64,000 nt of DNA from Pedobacter alluvionis (GTDB lineage Bacteria > Bacteroidota > Bacteroidia > Sphingobacteriales > Sphingobacteriaceae), in NCBI RefSeq assembly GCF_003664035.1, contig NZ_RCCK01000016.1:124001-188000 (forward strand). The letters are read 5' to 3'. Under the pieces are notes generated by a model, which did not search any database, had not been told where the DNA came from, and saw only the letters and a program-made list of their open reading frames with translations. The position numbers and the translations under genes were made by a program. Each line of letters starts with the position of its first letter. The first letter of the stretch is position 1. This document shows, piece after piece, positions 28,409-37,512 of this stretch.

Positions 28409-29329
28409 ATGATTTTAAATAATAAAAAGAAGATGACAGACTATTCAACAACACCAGGGGGTGAAAAAGTATTGGTAACCGGGGTTACCGGTTCTATCGG
28501 AAAAGCTACGGTTGAGCAATTATTGAAAAAAGGAATTCCTGCGAGCCAGATTATCGGGCTTTCCCGCAAAAAAGAACAAATAAAAGATCTGGCAGCTAAA
28601 GGTATCGAAGTCCGTTTCGGCGATTATTTAGATTATGATTCGCTACTACGCGCATTTGAAGGAATTGATAAAGTAATGCTCACTAGTGCGGTCGCTTTCA
28701 CAGACCGGTCTACCCAACATTTCAATGCAATCACCGCCGCGCGCCAGGCCGGTGTTAAACATCTGGTGTATATGGCCATCATGCGTAAGGAAGGTTCAGG
28801 ACGTATCATGCCTGAGGTTACGGAGTCAGACCTTTTTACCGAACAGGTACTTAAATCTTCAGGAATCGATTACACCATCGTGTACCATCCGCCTTTTATG
28901 GATGTTTTATCGCTCTACTTTGATCCCAATCCTTACGAAAATGGAATAAAAGTTCCTGCAAGTAACGGAAAGATGGCTCCGGCTACAAGAGATGAGCTGG
29001 CAGAAGCCCATGCCATCATACTTTCTACGCCGGGGCACACAAATAAAACCTATTCATTAGGCGGCAGCCATCTTGTTTCATTTGCCGGCATTGCAAAAAT
29101 CCTTGCGGAAATAAAAGGGCAGGCTGTTCCTTTTACCACCATTACAACAGCTCAATATATTGATGGAATAATGGCAAACGGGGTTCCGCGTCAGGTTGCC
29201 GAATTTATAACGGCCTGGGTAACCGCGATTGATGAAGGTGAATTCGAATATCAATCAGGCGATCTGGAACGTTTATTGGGTAGAAAGACAAAAACTTACC
29301 AGGCGTACCTGGAATCAACGTTGGCTTAG
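28409..29329 (+). CDS. NmrA-like NAD(P)-binding oxidoreductase (possible quinone reductase)
   Basis: The protein has 306 residues. An atypical short-chain dehydrogenase with the dinucleotide motif VTGVTGSIGKAT near the N terminus, a FGDYLDYDSLLRAFEGIDKV segment and the HLVYMAIMRKEG strand. It resembles the NmrA/QOR2 group, which reduces quinones or senses NADP. ATG 28409 gives nine extra residues; an ATG at 28433 preceded by AGAAG is an alternative start. It is divergent from an HxlR regulator, as redox-responsive reductases often are. Confidence 0.82.
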   Translation: MILNNKKKMTDYSTTPGGEKVLVTGVTGSIGKATVEQLLKKGIPASQIIGLSRKKEQIKDLAAKGIEVRFGDYLDYDSLLRAFEGIDKVMLTSAVAFTDRSTQHFNAITAARQAGVKHLVYMAIMRKEGSGRIMPEVTESDLFTEQVLKSSGIDYTIVYHPPFMDVLSLYFDPNPYENGIKVPASNGKMAPATRDELAEAHAIILSTPGHTNKTYSLGGSHLVSFAGIAKILAEIKGQAVPFTTITTAQYIDGIMANGVPRQVAEFITAWVTAIDEGEFEYQSGDLERLLGRKTKTYQAYLESTLA

Positions 29330-29612
29330 CACAGAGTCCGTTTATCATAAATGGAGTGGCGGGCAATTTACATCGAAACCAGTAATTTTATCAGCGTATA
29401 AAAAGCAAAACTAAGTGGTTTGGGTAGGAAGGGGGATAAAGTAGACCGGCTTTACCAGCCCAATCTTATCTATAGTAGCTAACAGAAAATGAAAAGCACA
29501 GGAGTTTAGCTGCCAGCTTTTTGAAAGAGCTGGACTGGTTTACCAAATATAAATGTCTTCCACTCAAACTATATACGATTACAGCTGTTCAACATCAAAA
29601 TAAAACCTAAAT

Positions 29613-30671
29613 ATGAAGCATCATTTACGAACAGCTTTAACGCTTTTAATCGCGCTGACGCTTGCCTTTCCGGCATGCAAAAAAAGAACAACAGATGAAC
29701 CCACTTCTCCTCCTGAGCCATCTGTGTTGGATATCTATGCGGCCGGGCGGGAGGGCTATGTAGCCAAATACTGGAAGAACGGGAAAGAAGTTAATCTTGG
29801 AAATGGCACCACATCCTCCGATGCAAGCGCTATGGCCATTGCCGGGAATGACGTGCATATAGCCGGCTTCGAAATTAATGCTGCTGGAAAATATGTAGCC
29901 AAATACTGGAAAAATGGTGTATCGAGCGCACTAACTGATGGGAGCCGCGATGCATTTGCAAATGACATCTTTATACAGGGAAACGATGTGTACATTGCCG
30001 GACAGGAAATTGCTCCCGGAAAGTCCACCTACCAGGCAAAGTACTGGAAAAACGGAACACCTGTAGTGTTAACAGATGGTACGCAGCAGGCTATTGCAAC
30101 AGGGATAGCCCTGATCGGGAATGATGTTTATGTAACAGGAGAGCGGAGAAACCTGGACTGGCTTAACCCGGTTACTGTTTACTGGAAGAACGGTGTGCTT
30201 TTTGATCTTGCAGACCGGACTACAACTGCCGGAGATCAGGCCATAACAGTATCGGGTAACGATTTATATTTACTATGGTCTGAAACGTATAACAGTTCCG
30301 GCCAGTCACAAACCAGGTACAGCAAAAACTTAGGTAGCCCGGTACTGATCAACGACGGTACCGCAGACGTTAGGGGCAATTCAATCTTCGTAAATGGGGG
30401 TGATGTGTATGTTGCCGGATCGGGTACTGCGAATGGAAGTAACGCCATCATGGCAAAATACTGGAAAAACGGATCTCCTGTCATTTTATCCAATGGACCT
30501 GAAAGTGCTTTTGGTTTATCTATAGCCGTTTCGGGTGCTGATGTTTTTGTAGGCGGGTACCGGGATGGGGGATCAGGAACAGCCCAATACTGGAAAAATG
30601 GTACGGTTGTACCGCTTACTGATGGATCACGGGCCGCACTCGTCCACAAAATCGTCGTAGTTAGGAAGTAA
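29613..30671 (+). CDS. Repeat lipoprotein with WKNG motifs (probable beta-propeller)
   Basis: The protein has 352 residues. It is a lipoprotein (lipobox FPAC, Cys22, then KK) with a Pro-rich linker. The mature part is made of about seven repeats of roughly 45-50 residues. Each carries a YWKNG (or close) element, a short linker with L.DG, and an A..I...GNDVYVAG strand. The regular pattern suggests a closed beta-propeller exposed outside the cell. It stands alone, and I know no function for it. Confidence 0.8.
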   Translation: MKHHLRTALTLLIALTLAFPACKKRTTDEPTSPPEPSVLDIYAAGREGYVAKYWKNGKEVNLGNGTTSSDASAMAIAGNDVHIAGFEINAAGKYVAKYWKNGVSSALTDGSRDAFANDIFIQGNDVYIAGQEIAPGKSTYQAKYWKNGTPVVLTDGTQQAIATGIALIGNDVYVTGERRNLDWLNPVTVYWKNGVLFDLADRTTTAGDQAITVSGNDLYLLWSETYNSSGQSQTRYSKNLGSPVLINDGTADVRGNSIFVNGGDVYVAGSGTANGSNAIMAKYWKNGSPVILSNGPESAFGLSIAVSGADVFVGGYRDGGSGTAQYWKNGTVVPLTDGSRAALVHKIVVVRK

Positions 30672-30860
30672 GTATTTAAACCGATTTTATGGCCCTGTTT
30701 GCTGTTCGCATCCAATCTTTTTTCTACCTTTTTTAACATTAGGTTTCTAAACGTTAGAAGAGGGTAGTAATAACCGAACTCAGGTTTATAAATAATAAAG
30801 ACCTTGCTTAATCGGGCATTAGCATTTGCGAATGGCAAACGGAGCCCATAATTAATAACA

Positions 30861-30901
30861 GTTTTAAGCTAATTATCGTTTAGCATTAATTAGCTTAAAA
30901 C
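30861..30901. terminator. 15-bp perfect inverted repeat between converging genes
   Basis: gttttaagctaatta (30861-30875) pairs fully with 30887-30901 around an 11-nt loop. It lies between the WKNG lipoprotein (+) and the S41-like gene (-) and probably serves both. The stem begins and ends in A/T runs. The rest of 30672-31044 shows nothing else. Confidence 0.65.
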
Positions 30902-31044
30902 AACATATTGATTAGGGAAATAGCCTTTTTGCTAAAAGCATCAGGAATTCACCACAAAGTTACCTACTGTATCTAAGCGCTGTGTCATTCAAACTATTCG
31001 CTGTGTAAAGCAAGATACATTGGGGTGAAAATATCTGCTGTGCA

Positions 31045-32661
31045 CTATGGCCTGCGCTTGTTTCTAAGTTGAGTCCCTTCAAGTTCCAGCACCTTTTGAA
31101 ACATAGGATCCTTTTCATATAAGAATTCGCGCCCAAAAATATCGTCTGATGAAGTGACCCTTCGGTAAAGTTCCTCTATGGTATAGCTTACCGGATGTTC
31201 CACATGATTTTGAAAAGCATCCACAGCTGATTTTGCGCCGGTAAAATCAATCTGTGGCTCGATCCTAAAAATAATCTTACTATGTGGCAACTGCAGAATC
31301 GAAGGATTCGTCTGAAGTCCGCCCAAAAGATTTGGTGTTTCGCCGATGCTGACCAGCTGATCATTCCTGGCTGCAAGATTGGAAAGGTTGGAGGCAGACG
31401 AATAGATATATCTGTCCTGCAGCACATAAACCTTCCCCTTAAAGCTATAGTTCAGGCTGTCAGGCAGTACAAAGGTAAAGTTCGGAATGGAAATAAAATA
31501 CATCTTGGGCTGCTTAAGCGTAGCTACGTCAACGTTGAAGGAAAAACCCTTTTTACTCTTTACGGAATCTGCATTGACATTAAACTGTTTTTGGTTGTAT
31601 GGGCTGAAATTCCTCCCAACTACAACATCCTGCTTCAGGGTATCCTTCATAATCCGGCCTAAAAAATTAGCGTAGGTATTGTCGCTTCCACCACTATTCC
31701 CCCTTATATCAAGTACTATAGACTTTACAATGCTTCTTTCGATAAAAGGCTTTAGCTGCTTTGCCAGGGAATCGCCATAAGCCTCCACCATCTGTGGCAT
31801 TTTCGCATAAAAAATACCTTCCTTTTCAAAGTAATGTGTGGTCAGGGGAACTGATTCATCATTATAACCAAAGGGGTGCAGAATTTTTTTACCGAAGCTG
31901 ACCGTGTCTCCCAGGGATACATTTAGTTGCCTCCTGTTGCCCTGTTTATCTTCAAAAACTAACCGAAGACCTCCTCTTTTAAAGAATTCGGCAGCTTTGT
32001 AGAAGGCCTCATGGTAGACCTTTCTGTTGGCCCTGTCCCATCTCAGCGGAGAAATATGGGCATATTGCTTTTTCACAAACGCATGTACCTTTAAACCATT
32101 GCAGCTACTGAGCCTCATTGATGCCGGAAATTTAACACCCTTGTAGGAGAAGGGCAGCATGTTATAATAATCCCCATCGGTATACACCAGGTTCAGCTCC
32201 AGCTTATTAGTAAAATTACGGTTGGCAAACTTTTCGTAGGCATGCCCATACACCATAGAAATGCTGTCAATATGTTTGATGATTCCATTGGGTATCCAAT
32301 TGGTCCTCATGATATTCAGCTGCCAGCTTCCAAGCCTGCCCGAATGCCCATCCTGTGCCACATTCAGTGTCATGTCTACAATATGCAGGAAATCTGCCAT
32401 CGTTGTTTTAGGGGTGATGCTCTTCCTTAACCGGCGGGCATAACGATCAAAATCTATTCCGCGAACCTCTTTGTTGAAATAAATAACGGGGCTTACCTGA
32501 TGGATAAGGGAGACTAGTGAATCATGGTCCTCCAACATTTGCGTGTGGCTTAGCCGGGGAACCGTTTCCAGACCCGCCAAAGGGAAGCCTGGCGTATTAG
32601 TATTTCTTAAGGCACACGAAGTGAAAAAACAGATCGCTGAGAGAATGATAAGTTTGCGCAT
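31045..32661 (-). CDS. S41-like peptidase family lipoprotein
   Basis: From the ATG at 32661 the protein has 538 residues; an upstream in-frame ATG at 32682 adds seven residues ahead of a good lipoprotein signal (FFTSC, Cys16), so the later start is preferred. A C-terminal S41 fold is visible: SIVLDIRGNSGGSDNTYANF and the active-site region YIYSSASNLSNL. The lysine that normally follows the catalytic Ser by about 25 residues in Tsp-type enzymes is not there, so catalysis is doubtful or uses other residues. There is no PDZ signature. It is 56 bp downstream of an AraC gene on the same strand. Confidence 0.75.
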   Translation of the reverse strand: MRKLIILSAICFFTSCALRNTNTPGFPLAGLETVPRLSHTQMLEDHDSLVSLIHQVSPVIYFNKEVRGIDFDRYARRLRKSITPKTTMADFLHIVDMTLNVAQDGHSGRLGSWQLNIMRTNWIPNGIIKHIDSISMVYGHAYEKFANRNFTNKLELNLVYTDGDYYNMLPFSYKGVKFPASMRLSSCNGLKVHAFVKKQYAHISPLRWDRANRKVYHEAFYKAAEFFKRGGLRLVFEDKQGNRRQLNVSLGDTVSFGKKILHPFGYNDESVPLTTHYFEKEGIFYAKMPQMVEAYGDSLAKQLKPFIERSIVKSIVLDIRGNSGGSDNTYANFLGRIMKDTLKQDVVVGRNFSPYNQKQFNVNADSVKSKKGFSFNVDVATLKQPKMYFISIPNFTFVLPDSLNYSFKGKVYVLQDRYIYSSASNLSNLAARNDQLVSIGETPNLLGGLQTNPSILQLPHSKIIFRIEPQIDFTGAKSAVDAFQNHVEHPVSYTIEELYRRVTSSDDIFGREFLYEKDPMFQKVLELEGTQLRNKRRP

Positions 32662-32717
32662 AAAAATCTTTATTTTGCACAAAGAAATACATTAGCTATG
32701 CCAAATAATTGTAAAAA

Positions 32718-33578
32718 TCATTCATGTTTGGATTCTTCAAAAATCCAGGCTAGGTGATCCTGGGCTAAAGATACCTTTCCTTGCAACTTCTTTGGAGCCA
32801 GCCCGGCAAAAGCCCTGAAATCCTTTATGAAATGTGCCTGATCATAATAATTGTGATCCAGACCAATCTGAGTAAGCGGGGCTTCCTTGCCGAGTAATAC
32901 CGGCAATGCTCTCCTGAACCGAACGGTTTTAAGAAACTGCTGGGGGTTTTGGCCCAGATGGGTCTTGAAAAGGCGGTACAGCGTGGTGTCACTGATACCC
33001 AGCTTCTTGCAGAGCAGCTCTATAATGGTATCCTGACCTGAATAACTGGCCAGTCTGATGTGTTCGAGCGCTTCCCGTAGCCTGTAAGGAATACGGTCGT
33101 TAAACTTTCCAACCAATGCTTTTTCCAACAGCCTTGCCCTCAAAACCGGATGGTGCTCATCAAAAACCTGCTCTAACAGAAAGCCATCTTTAAACCGCAG
33201 AAAATCCTCCACAGCCCGATCGGAGGTACCAATCCCATCCAGACCCTCACCTGTAAATGCACCAAGGGCAGCGGCGCGGAATATAATGCAGACCTGGTCA
33301 AGTTCCCCTTGTAGATTCACTTTAAAGGGGCTGGTATGAAAACCATATATCCGGCTTGAAAATCTGTTTTCCCCCACAGCTATACTACAAATATTATTTT
33401 TACCATCGTTAACATAGGTCACTTTATTCTGTTTATAGATGGCCAAACAAAGGTTGCTATTGGGAAAAGTGGTGTAGTTGATCAGGTTATGGTCTGATTT
33501 TTTCAAAAAAAGAAAATATTCTACATATTTTTTCAGCAGCTCATTTTCAGGTCTTAAAATAATCGTCTCCATGGGCAT
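32718..33578 (-). CDS. AraC-family transcription regulator
   Basis: The protein has 286 residues. An N-terminal DUF6597-like sensor region (about 1-150) with TTFPNSNLCLAIY is followed by an AraC DNA-binding domain (about 165-265). The domain has HTH1 near LCKKLGISDTTLYRLFKTHLG and the YYDQAHFIKDFRAFAGLAPKKL element. It is upstream of the S41-like lipoprotein gene on the same strand. Confidence 0.88.
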   Translation of the reverse strand: MPMETIILRPENELLKKYVEYFLFLKKSDHNLINYTTFPNSNLCLAIYKQNKVTYVNDGKNNICSIAVGENRFSSRIYGFHTSPFKVNLQGELDQVCIIFRAAALGAFTGEGLDGIGTSDRAVEDFLRFKDGFLLEQVFDEHHPVLRARLLEKALVGKFNDRIPYRLREALEHIRLASYSGQDTIIELLCKKLGISDTTLYRLFKTHLGQNPQQFLKTVRFRRALPVLLGKEAPLTQIGLDHNYYDQAHFIKDFRAFAGLAPKKLQGKVSLAQDHLAWIFEESKHE

Positions 33579-33670
33579 ATTTTCTAGCGATTCATAACGC
33601 TAACAACGACAAAGATAGAATTTGGCCTCACGAATCAATAATACAATCACCTCCAATTAATATTCTTGCC

Positions 33671-35647
33671 TTAATTTCCCATTGGGAGTTCAACGCTGAA
33701 TGTGGTTCCTTCGCTGTTACTTTTCTCAACGCTAATCTGGCCATCATGCAGCGCTATAATTTCGCGACAGAGATAAAGACCAATCCCGAAGCCGGAAATT
33801 GATCCGATTTGAGGATTCTGGACCCTGTGGTAACGTTCAAAAATAAGGTGTTGGTCTTCGCTTGCAATTCCTATACCCTCATCACTTACGGTTAACTTCA
33901 GCCTGTTTTGATCAATAGCCAAGCAGGCAATGGTAATGCGTGTGCCCATTTCCGAATATTTAACGGCGTTTCCTACCAGGTTATGGATCACCTGCGAGAT
34001 TTTTTCGCGGTCTGCGTATAATGTTAACGCTTGCACAGGTTCGAACACAATGATATGGGTATGTATAGAGGAAAGCATTTCTTCCTCCAGCTCTGCAAAG
34101 AGTTGCTGGAGGTCGATTTTTGATTTTTCAATCAACATTTTTCCAGAATCCAGCCTTGAAATATTCAGAAAGCTATTGATCATGGAATTCATATTGCGCA
34201 CCTGTTTGATTGATTTGGCCAGTACGTTTTGCTGAGTGGTGTTATCTGTAAGGTTAGCCTGTCGCTGGAGCACCTGCAGATAAGCCTGCAAGGATGTTAA
34301 TGGCGTTTTAAGTTCGTGGCTTACCATACCCATAAAATCGTCTTTCCGCTGTTCGTCTTTTTTCTGCTCCGTAATATCTCTTAGTGTACCGTTCAGGGTG
34401 GCCGCTTTACCGTTCGGACCATAAAACACTTTTCCCCTTGCCTGTACGAGTCTGGGGCTCGGCTCCTGTGGGTTGTTTATCCGGTATTCGATAGAGTATT
34501 GTCCGTCCGATCCATCTCTTAGCGATTCCTTTATCGCATCAGTTACCCTTTCTCGGTCTTCATCATGGATGGAGCTGAGGGCCAGTGAAAGGTCCAGGTG
34601 TTCTTCGGCTGAAAGTCCGAACCAGGATTTTAGCAAGGCATTGCCAGAGAAGAGGTTGCTCCCGGGTTCATAATAGAAGGTAGCCAATTCACCCGCATCT
34701 ATGGCCAGCGTAAGCATCTGCTGGTCTTTCTCATTTTTACGGCGGTCAAGCACCTGCTGGGTAATTTCTTCCAGAATAACCAGTATTCCGGTAACTTTAC
34801 CCGAAGAGATAATGGGCTGATAGATTGAGTTTACGATGGCCTCCCTCAGTCCGCCTCCATCACGGAGCTTTACCAAAAACTCCTTATTAATCTTTGGCTT
34901 TCCGGTTGCATATACATCATCCAGCCACATGTTTACCGGCTGGCCTTTGAGCTCCGGCCTGGCGGTATGATGGGCATGTCCTATTACTTCTTTCCCTTCG
35001 CGCCCCCAGGTTTTTAGTATCGCCGTATTGGCCATTTCAATAATATGGTCGGGCCCCTGTAATACCGCAATACCTACCGGTGCCTGTTCGATGATGGTCT
35101 TCACATGTTCCCGGCTTTCCTCCAGCAATTTCATAGAAATGTTAAGGTCTTCATTAGTAGAGGTGAGCTCTTCCATGGTGGTAGCCATTTCTTCAATAAG
35201 CGCCTGTTCTTTTTCTTCTTTTTGCTGTATCCGCTCCAGGTACGCCCTTCTTGATGTAACCTCTTTGGCGGTATTCAAGATGCACCAGGTTTTGTTGTCT
35301 GCTGAAAGCAAAGCTTTGTATTCATAATCAAAGTAATCCGTTGTCGGCATCCCGTTTTTAATCAGCCTGGCAGGGGCATCCGCTACCGAATAGCTGATGC
35401 CGGAACGCCATACCTGTTCAAGGATGGGCAGAAAGGGCTGGCCTGCAAGTTCGGGTATTGCCTGTATCAGCGGTTTCCCGATCACCGAAATGTCTTTGCC
35501 CCATAGCGCAAGCATTCCTGCATTCGCAAAACGGATAATCATTTCTTCACCAGTATATATGGCGGTTGGATCTGGAGAGGACTGGAGGGCCAGGATAATC
35601 ATCTCTTCGCTAAAATAGTTGTCGTGCGGTCTTTCTTCGGCATTCAT
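33671..35647 (-). CDS. Soluble multi-PAS sensor histidine kinase
   Basis: The protein has 658 residues without membrane helices. It contains three PAS-type sensor modules (about 20-125, 185-300 and 310-425). A coiled coil (about 140-180) lies between the first two. Then come a HisKA domain with phospho-acceptor His444 in MVSHELKTPLT and an ATPase domain with N box HNLVGNAVKYS, G1 box DEGIGIA and G2 box GFGIGLYLCREI. No response regulator is adjacent, so it is an orphan kinase. The signal may be cytoplasmic, such as redox or light through a PAS ligand, but no cofactor residues are recognisable. Confidence 0.93.
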   Translation of the reverse strand: MNAEERPHDNYFSEEMIILALQSSPDPTAIYTGEEMIIRFANAGMLALWGKDISVIGKPLIQAIPELAGQPFLPILEQVWRSGISYSVADAPARLIKNGMPTTDYFDYEYKALLSADNKTWCILNTAKEVTSRRAYLERIQQKEEKEQALIEEMATTMEELTSTNEDLNISMKLLEESREHVKTIIEQAPVGIAVLQGPDHIIEMANTAILKTWGREGKEVIGHAHHTARPELKGQPVNMWLDDVYATGKPKINKEFLVKLRDGGGLREAIVNSIYQPIISSGKVTGILVILEEITQQVLDRRKNEKDQQMLTLAIDAGELATFYYEPGSNLFSGNALLKSWFGLSAEEHLDLSLALSSIHDEDRERVTDAIKESLRDGSDGQYSIEYRINNPQEPSPRLVQARGKVFYGPNGKAATLNGTLRDITEQKKDEQRKDDFMGMVSHELKTPLTSLQAYLQVLQRQANLTDNTTQQNVLAKSIKQVRNMNSMINSFLNISRLDSGKMLIEKSKIDLQQLFAELEEEMLSSIHTHIIVFEPVQALTLYADREKISQVIHNLVGNAVKYSEMGTRITIACLAIDQNRLKLTVSDEGIGIASEDQHLIFERYHRVQNPQIGSISGFGIGLYLCREIIALHDGQISVEKSNSEGTTFSVELPMGN

Positions 35648-35725
35648 CGATAATCCAAAGATAAAAAAAACGGCATATTTTTTCTTCCTTTTCTACTATT
35701 GGGTTTGGTGTTGTAACTTAACGCG

Positions 35726-36061
35726 ATGAAAATAATGTTTTTAACGCTCACCTTGATTTTTTGTGGTAGGGCAGGCTTTTCTCAGGAAAATGACTGGACG
35801 AAACAGTGTAAAATTTCTGAGGTGATCGATTTTGAAAGGAAGCTAGATCCGGATGCAAAATTTCTTTCTTACCATGTATCGCTTTCTAAAGAGTACTATC
35901 CGCTTGCAGACCGTTATCCGACTGTAAACCCTGTTATTGTGCAGCGTAAGGCGGTTGGTGCGCTCCCGGTTTATGCAGAATATTTTTATACGGCAAAGGA
36001 TTCGCTACTGCGCCTGGTCGAATCTATCTCCTTACACGTGAGTGAAGATTTTATTTGGTAA
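35726..36061 (+). CDS. Small secreted protein of unknown function
   Basis: The protein has 111 residues with a signal peptide ending GFSQ. No domain is recognised. The mature part has a YHVSLSKEYYPLADRYPTV segment and ends abruptly in DFIW. It diverges from the PAS kinase gene; the 78-bp gap must hold both promoters. Confidence 0.6.
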   Translation: MKIMFLTLTLIFCGRAGFSQENDWTKQCKISEVIDFERKLDPDAKFLSYHVSLSKEYYPLADRYPTVNPVIVQRKAVGALPVYAEYFYTAKDSLLRLVESISLHVSEDFIW

Positions 36062-36122
36062 CCTTAGTTCGATTAATATTTACCCGTTGTGATCAATTTT
36101 AGTCTCTTTTTCCTAATGCGAT

Positions 36123-36205
36123 CGTCATGCTGAACTTGTTTCAGCATCTTTCCTGCTAGATAGACCCTGAAATAAATCCAATAGCTATCGGATCAGGGTG
36201 ACGAC
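36123..36205. repeat. REP-like element, copy 2
   Basis: Two palindromes: atgctgaa ... ttcagcat around cttg, then accctga ... tcagggt with an inner near-palindrome atccaatagctatcggat. The same modules occur in reverse order at 434-516. The rest of 36062-36584 shows no gene; a 69-codon frame at 36283 has no coding character. Confidence 0.65.
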
Positions 36206-36584
36206 GCTGAGTTGAAAATATCTACAGAAGATCTTTAAAGGCATGTTATTAATTGAACTCAGGTTGGGTAGTATTTATTTAAGTGCTTAATGTCCATTTC
36301 ACCACGCTAACCAACGGTTTTACCACGTTAATCCTGGGGTTTAATGGCTTGTCTAATTTATCCTCTTACAATGAAGCGCAAACATTTCGGGTCTCAGGCC
36401 CTTTGCAGGTTACAGGGTTCATGGTAAAAATATCTTTTGTAAACCAATTCAAGACTTCCGTCTCTGGACTGATCAATCGGCCAGGTACTTAAATGAGCTT
36501 ATATTTTATATGGTAAAAACTCAAAAACGGCTCAATCTTTGCTCCAACCGAAGCTTAAATTTAATAAGGAAAACCATTTAGATC

Positions 36585-37136
36585 ATGAACAATTTACAAG
36601 CACTATCCCAAAAATCAAGATTCGCTATTTTAATCCTCCTCACTCTTTTTTTCTCCGCCTGCTCCGAAACCCCTCAACGTTTCTTCGACATCGCCATCCT
36701 TAACACTAATATGATCAACGATTTTGCCAGCGAAGATCTGGCCCGTCATATTAACGATGAAACGAAAGAATATCCTGATATTCCATCCAGTAAAAAGAAA
36801 GGTGACGAAGCTGCAGTTAGCCTCAATAACAAAATATTATACCTCGAACAATCGCTAGAAAAAGTGAAAAAACTTTCAGCTTCAGGAGAAGAAGAAAAAG
36901 AAATTAAAGCCCTTTCCCAGCAATTATATGAGCTCGTTATCCCTGTTTATAAAAATGAATATCTTACTTACGCTAAATTGTGCGATAGTAAAGGCAGCCA
37001 AAGCGCCAAAGATGAAATCATTAAAAATATCGATGAAAAATATGGAGCACGTTTCGAAGAACATTTTAATGCCTTAATGGAAAAAGGAAAGGCTTATGCT
37101 CAAAAGCACAATATCCAGGTAAACTGGGCCCAATAA
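36585..37136 (+). CDS. Putative lipoprotein of unknown function
   Basis: The protein has 183 residues with a lipoprotein signal (lipobox FSAC, Cys26). The remainder is helical and charged, with a SLNNKILYLEQSLEKVKKL amphipathic helix. It is probably periplasmic or outer-membrane attached. No family is recognised. It is a single gene with a terminator 280 bp downstream. Confidence 0.7.
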   Translation: MNNLQALSQKSRFAILILLTLFFSACSETPQRFFDIAILNTNMINDFASEDLARHINDETKEYPDIPSSKKKGDEAAVSLNNKILYLEQSLEKVKKLSASGEEEKEIKALSQQLYELVIPVYKNEYLTYAKLCDSKGSQSAKDEIIKNIDEKYGARFEEHFNALMEKGKAYAQKHNIQVNWAQ

Positions 37137-37413
37137 AACAGGTAATGGCTTAATTCGGGTGTGATCAATTTGGGTAAATCAAAATTACTAGCGACATTTT
37201 TTAAGCAACAACCTTTCGAAATCAAACTTTTTTTTGAAAAAATCCTGATTACCCAAATAACCATGAATCTATACCAGTAAGCACAAAAAAAAAGTTATTC
37301 CATTATAGAAAAAAAGGTGGAAGCCAATCTGGTACTTTTTAATAATACTGCTTTGCCAAACGCAGTAAATGTTAAGTTGGCATCGTTTTTCTTAAAGCAA
37401 TTTTTCAATATAG

Positions 37414-37446
37414 AGTGCAGGCGGTGTCAACTTCCTGCACTTTTTA
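37414..37446 (+). terminator. Rho-independent terminator
   Basis: AGTGCAGG (37414-37421) pairs with CCTGCACT (37434-37441), followed directly by a T run. It could end the lipoprotein transcript from 36585. The rest of 37137-37512 shows nothing recognisable. Confidence 0.7.
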
Positions 37447-37512
37447 TTAAAACGTTAAGCAACTTGTTGTTAACCTGCTTTAATTGCCGTAGGTGAACCA
37501 ACGGCCCTGGCT

